DNA from: CAYPNF01 sp964411985
Lineage (GTDB): Bacteria; Verrucomicrobiota; Verrucomicrobiia; Limisphaerales; J093
DNA length: 34,145 nt
Direction of reading: 5' to 3'
Assembly (NCBI GenBank): GCA_964411985.1
Contig: CAYPNF010000076.1
Coordinates: 1 to 34,145 of the forward strand
The position numbers were made by a program, and so were the translations under genes. Positions 31,245-34,145 of the stretch are shown in pieces; position 1 is the first letter of the stretch, and every line of letters starts with the position of its first letter. A model generated the notes under the pieces. That model ran no database searches. It worked only from the letters and a program-made list of their open reading frames with translations, and was not told the DNA's origin.

Positions 31245-32306
31245 ATGGGACTCTCTTTGTCAACGTTGCCCGCGAAGAAGCGGAACCAGGTAATGGCAAT
31301 CGACCTGGGCTCGAGGACGACCAAAGGCGTCGTGCTGCAGAGAAAAGGAAATGGCTTCGAGCTATTGAACTTCTGTCTGCTGGACGCTCCCGTGTCATCA
31401 ACCGGAGTTGGGATGGCCGTGGTGACGGAGCATCTGAAGAAGGTGGCTGCGGAGTTGGGGAATCGCACCAAGCAGGTGGTGTTGGCCTTGGGAGTGGACG
31501 AGGCGATCCTCCGCCAAGCGGAGATGCCCATGGTGCCCGTGTCGGACATGCGCCAGATGTTGCGACTGAGTGCTCGCGCTTACCTTCAACAGGACCTCCC
31601 CGATCACCTTTTCGACTGTTTCATTCTCCCGCCTCCCCCGGGGACCTCCCCGGAGCCGATGAAAGCCGGTCAGAAGTGTCGGACTCTGGTCGGGGCTGCC
31701 AAGAAGCCCGTGGTTCGGGATTTGCAGGCGGTTGCCAAAGCTGCAGGACTCTTGCCTGAGATGATCATCCCTGGGGTGATCAGCCCAGCCAATGCATTCG
31801 AGATGGCTCAACCCGAAACATTTGAAAAAGAAGTAGTTGCATTAGTGGATATCGGTTTTCGTCACAGCACCATTTGCGTGCTTCAAAACGGCCAGTTGCT
31901 GCTGAACCGGGTGCTGGCGATGGGGGGTGAGCGTTTGACGAGTGGTTTGGCGGAAGCGATGGGTTGGTCTTTGGAGGAGGCTGAGAAGAACAAGTTGGAG
32001 ATGGGTGAGGAGGTACAAGCTCAGTTGTACCGGCTTCTGGAGCCTCTCGGAGCAGAAATCCATGCATCGATCGACTTCTACGTAAGCAAACACGACCGGC
32101 CTGTGAACCAAGTTTTCGTTTCTGGTGGATCGGCCCGGTCCGACTTCATCGTGAGCACGCTCAAGACAGAGCTGATGGTGGATACCAAGAGTTGGAATCC
32201 GTTGGACTCAATGACTTTGACACTTCCGCCCGCCAAGTTAGCGGAAGTGGAGCAAGTGGCCTCGCAGCTGACGGTGGCCGTTGGCGCGGCACTTTCCGCA
32301 TTTTAA
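31245..32306 (+). CDS. pilM: Type IV pilus assembly protein PilM
   Basis: 353 residues, actin-like ATPase-fold protein that sits on the cytoplasmic face of the inner membrane and binds the N-terminus of PilN. Actin-fold phosphate motifs are visible: MAIDLGSRTTKGVVL near the start, VALVDIGFRHSTICVL in the middle, and VFVSGGSARS towards the end. Length is normal. GGA in the run AGGATAGGAAAAA gives a clear ribosome site just before the ATG. It is the first gene of the pilM-N-O-P-Q operon; the pilN-like gene starts 6 bases after its stop. Confidence 0.92.
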   Translation: MGLSLSTLPAKKRNQVMAIDLGSRTTKGVVLQRKGNGFELLNFCLLDAPVSSTGVGMAVVTEHLKKVAAELGNRTKQVVLALGVDEAILRQAEMPMVPVSDMRQMLRLSARAYLQQDLPDHLFDCFILPPPPGTSPEPMKAGQKCRTLVGAAKKPVVRDLQAVAKAAGLLPEMIIPGVISPANAFEMAQPETFEKEVVALVDIGFRHSTICVLQNGQLLLNRVLAMGGERLTSGLAEAMGWSLEEAEKNKLEMGEEVQAQLYRLLEPLGAEIHASIDFYVSKHDRPVNQVFVSGGSARSDFIVSTLKTELMVDTKSWNPLDSMTLTLPPAKLAEVEQVASQLTVAVGAALSAF

Positions 32307-32312
32307 GCCGAT

Positions 32313-32975
32313 ATGATTCGGATCAATTTATTAGCCGAAGAGCAGGCCGCACTCGAGATGAAGAGGCGCGACCCCGTGAAGCGCGCCATTTGGGTGTGTG
32401 CCTTCGTGGTTTGCCTGGTGCTTGTTTGGATACTCAGCCTCCAGGCGAAGATCATGCAGGCCAAATCTGCCTTGGAGACCGCTCAAACGCAGTGGCAGCG
32501 GATGGAAAAGCAGGATTCTCTCATCAAGACAAATTTGACCGCAAGTGCCGAGATGGAGCGGAAGTTGAAGGCGCTGAATCAGCTGGCGACCAATCGATTT
32601 ACTTGGACCAAAGTGCTTAACGCACTCCAGTTCAGCATGGTCGATAACATCCAGGTCACCGAGGTGAACATGGATCAGTCCTATTATCTCGCTCCGCCTA
32701 AAAAGGACGCCGAAGGCAAGAAGATCATCGCACCTGCCACCTCGACAGAGAGAATCAGCATGGTGATCAAGGGTGACGACTTTGCGGCTGACAGCGAGGG
32801 CAACCATACTCGTTTCATGGAGGCAATCGCCCGCAACCCCTACTTTCAGCAGAATCTCAAGAAGCCGGATCCGTTCAAGGCGGTTGAACGTTCGCGCAGC
32901 GCCAGCACCCAGGCGGGTTCAAGGAAGACTGGAACTTTCTCCTTCCAATGCCAGTTTCCCGAAAAGGTGAGGTGA
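32313..32975 (+). CDS. pilN: PilN-like type IV pilus alignment protein
   Basis: 220 residues. It starts MIRINLLAEEQ, the conserved PilN N-terminal INLLP-like segment that binds PilM. One membrane helix follows (about 26-43, WVCAFVVCLVLVWILSL), then a periplasmic coiled coil (about 45-90) and an alpha/beta domain. The periplasmic part is longer than in proteobacterial PilN, with a lysine-rich insertion around YYLAPPKKDAEGKK and a basic C-terminal tail. The position directly after pilM and before pilO supports the call more than sequence similarity does. It would form the inner-membrane alignment complex with PilO and PilP. Confidence 0.85.
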   Translation: MIRINLLAEEQAALEMKRRDPVKRAIWVCAFVVCLVLVWILSLQAKIMQAKSALETAQTQWQRMEKQDSLIKTNLTASAEMERKLKALNQLATNRFTWTKVLNALQFSMVDNIQVTEVNMDQSYYLAPPKKDAEGKKIIAPATSTERISMVIKGDDFAADSEGNHTRFMEAIARNPYFQQNLKKPDPFKAVERSRSASTQAGSRKTGTFSFQCQFPEKVR

Positions 32976-32976
32976 T

Positions 32977-33567
32977 ATGAACAGACTGAGCAAAGAGAAA
33001 CGAGACCACTTGATCCTGGCTGTGATGGCGACGGTCCTTGTGATCGCGGGACTCTGGTATCTGGTCATCGAATCTCAAAAGGCGGCGCTGAACACCCATT
33101 TGAAGAAGCTCGAGGACATGAACCGGAAGATCGAGACCGCTCAACAGTTGGCGAAGAAGGCTGCGAAAATTGAGACCGACTTCAAAGCGGTGAAGGAACG
33201 CCTCGATCAGCTGGAAGCAGACATGCTGCCGTTGGGGAACGAGTATACCACTCTCTTTAACCTTCTCAAAACCGCAGTGGCGTCAAGCAAGGTTGAGTTT
33301 TCGGGGGACTTGGCCCAACCCTTGATCGGGGAGACGACGCTTCTGCCGGGTTTCCCTTATAAGTCTGCCTCGTTTGACACCGTCTTTTTCGCGTACTACC
33401 ACGATTTCGGGCGTTTCCTCGTGGATTTCGAGTCAAAATACCCCCATGTCAGGGTGGAATTAGTGTCCGTTCGTCTGCCCGACTCCGCCCGCAAGAATGA
33501 ACCAGAGAAGCTACGGTTTGAGACCAAGATCATAGCATTGGTCCGAGCCGGCACCACGAAACAGTGA
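32977..33567 (+). CDS. pilO: PilO-like type IV pilus alignment protein
   Basis: 196 residues. A short basic cytoplasmic N-terminus (MNRLSKEKRDH) precedes one membrane helix (about 12-30). A long periplasmic coiled coil follows (about 31-85, HLKKLEDMNRKIETAQQ), then a globular domain with the YKSASFDTVFFAYYHDFGRF region seen in PilO-type proteins. GAGGTG at the end of pilN provides a ribosome site, and the start is one base after the pilN stop. PilO pairs with PilN in the periplasm and carries PilP. Identification rests on architecture and gene order. Confidence 0.83.
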   Translation: MNRLSKEKRDHLILAVMATVLVIAGLWYLVIESQKAALNTHLKKLEDMNRKIETAQQLAKKAAKIETDFKAVKERLDQLEADMLPLGNEYTTLFNLLKTAVASSKVEFSGDLAQPLIGETTLLPGFPYKSASFDTVFFAYYHDFGRFLVDFESKYPHVRVELVSVRLPDSARKNEPEKLRFETKIIALVRAGTTKQ

Positions 33568-33569
33568 TC

Positions 33570-34115
33570 ATGACAGCTTTCCTGAGCCGACAATTGGAAA
33601 TCGCCTGGAGATGGGGCGCTGTGGCATCGGTGGCCTTGGCGATCCTGGCAGCGCCTGGCTGCGGACCGGACCCCGCATCCCAGAAAGACGAGTCGGCCAA
33701 GGCCAAAGCAACGAACGCGGTTGCGGTGGCAAAGTCCGCAGGAGGCGGCGAGTCCTTGACTAACTTGGTTTCGGCACCTGAGTTTGTGGACGATCCCAAG
33801 CAGGGCAAGGATCCCTTCTTTCCCAATTCCAGTCGCCGGGAGCCTCGCCTTGCGGTCACGAACAATTCGGTTACACCGCCGGTTTCGACCGCTCAGGCCG
33901 TGTTTGCCCAACTCTCTTTGAAGGCCATCGTCGGACCGCCTTCGCGGCGGCTGGCAACCATTAATCGAACCACGATGGAGGCTGGAGAAGAAGTGGACGT
34001 TAGGCATGCTGGCGGGAAAACTCGAGTCAAATGCCTTGAAGTCCGATCCAACTCTGTCCTGATTGAAATCAACGGTGAGCGTCATGAGTTGACCTTCCGA
34101 GGAGGTAGCCAATGA
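33570..34115 (+). CDS. pilP: PilP-like type IV pilus (lipo)protein
   Basis: 181 residues from the ATG at 33570; a GTG at 33564 overlapping the pilO stop is the alternative. The N-terminal hydrophobic segment ends in LAILAAPGC, a possible but imperfect lipobox because Pro precedes Gly at -2. A disordered Lys/Ala-rich linker follows, then GKDPFFPNSSRRE, a motif common in Verrucomicrobial pilus operons. The C-terminal beta domain (about 105-180) ends in VLIEINGERHELTFRGG, matching the PilP homology region that contacts the secretin PilQ. Position between pilO and the next gene supports the call. Confidence 0.8.
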   Translation: MTAFLSRQLEIAWRWGAVASVALAILAAPGCGPDPASQKDESAKAKATNAVAVAKSAGGGESLTNLVSAPEFVDDPKQGKDPFFPNSSRREPRLAVTNNSVTPPVSTAQAVFAQLSLKAIVGPPSRRLATINRTTMEAGEEVDVRHAGGKTRVKCLEVRSNSVLIEINGERHELTFRGGSQ

Positions 34116-34145
34116 GAGGATGTGTCCAACAACCTGTAGTTTTTC
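34112..34145 (+). CDS. Start of the next pil gene, probably the secretin pilQ (truncated by the window)
   Basis: A new reading frame opens with an ATG at 34112 that overlaps the pilP stop (ATGA). It has a strong GGAGGT ribosome site at 34101-34106. Only 11 residues (MRGCVQQPVVF) are visible before the right edge. In pil operons of this order the next gene is pilQ, but the visible part is too short to show it. Confidence 0.5.
   Translation, partial: MRGCVQQPVVF

Overview
The window is a GC-rich chromosomal segment of a Gram-negative bacterium, most likely a member of the Verrucomicrobiota (Limisphaerales/Pedosphaera-like). This rests on a very large secreted protein made of Ig-like repeats that ends in a short beta-rich domain finishing in YRITTQ, a pattern I associate with this phylum. 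Supporting signs are a pilM-N-O-P-Q locus with the DPFFP motif in PilP, outer-membrane genes (KdsD for Kdo/LPS, a probable beta-barrel) and the general protein style. The assignment is inference; no rRNA or tRNA is present to confirm it.

Layout: positions 1-3802 hold a partial hypothetical gene, a secreted coiled-coil protein, a probable outer-membrane beta-barrel and an orphan membrane histidine kinase, all on the + strand. Positions 3935-9198 hold an exported Fe/Mn superoxide dismutase, glnE, a small hypothetical gene (minus) and aroC. Convergent to aroC is the minus-strand pair aroE-prepilin peptidase, whose ORFs overlap by 8 nt. A CPA2-type cation/proton antiporter, a small DEDD exonuclease (minus), gap with a textbook terminator, and rsmD follow. 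Next come a minus-strand DUF2249-Crp/Fnr operon, a YebC/YeeN-type gene and kdsD (minus).

Positions 18370-25851 encode one 2493-residue secreted metalloprotease with 23 tandem Ig-like domains by my count. Divergent from it is a secreted glycoside hydrolase-like protein. Together they look like an extracellular polymer-degrading or surface-attachment locus. A minus-strand, translationally coupled pair follows: a stand-alone PAS protein and a SpoIIE-type phosphatase with a distinctive extra C-terminal domain. I know this pair mainly from hydrogenase-linked loci of anaerobic clostridia. A 572-base AT-rich gap with two perfect palindromes separates it from the type IV pilus operon pilM-pilN-pilO-pilP-(pilQ), which runs off the right edge.

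The genes are largely housekeeping (shikimate pathway, glycolysis, nitrogen control, rRNA methylation, LPS). The accessory interest lies in the giant Ig protease and its GH-like neighbour, the PAS/SpoIIE module beside the pilus operon, and the prepilin peptidase with a large insertion. I saw no CRISPR array, transposase, prophage gene or tRNA.
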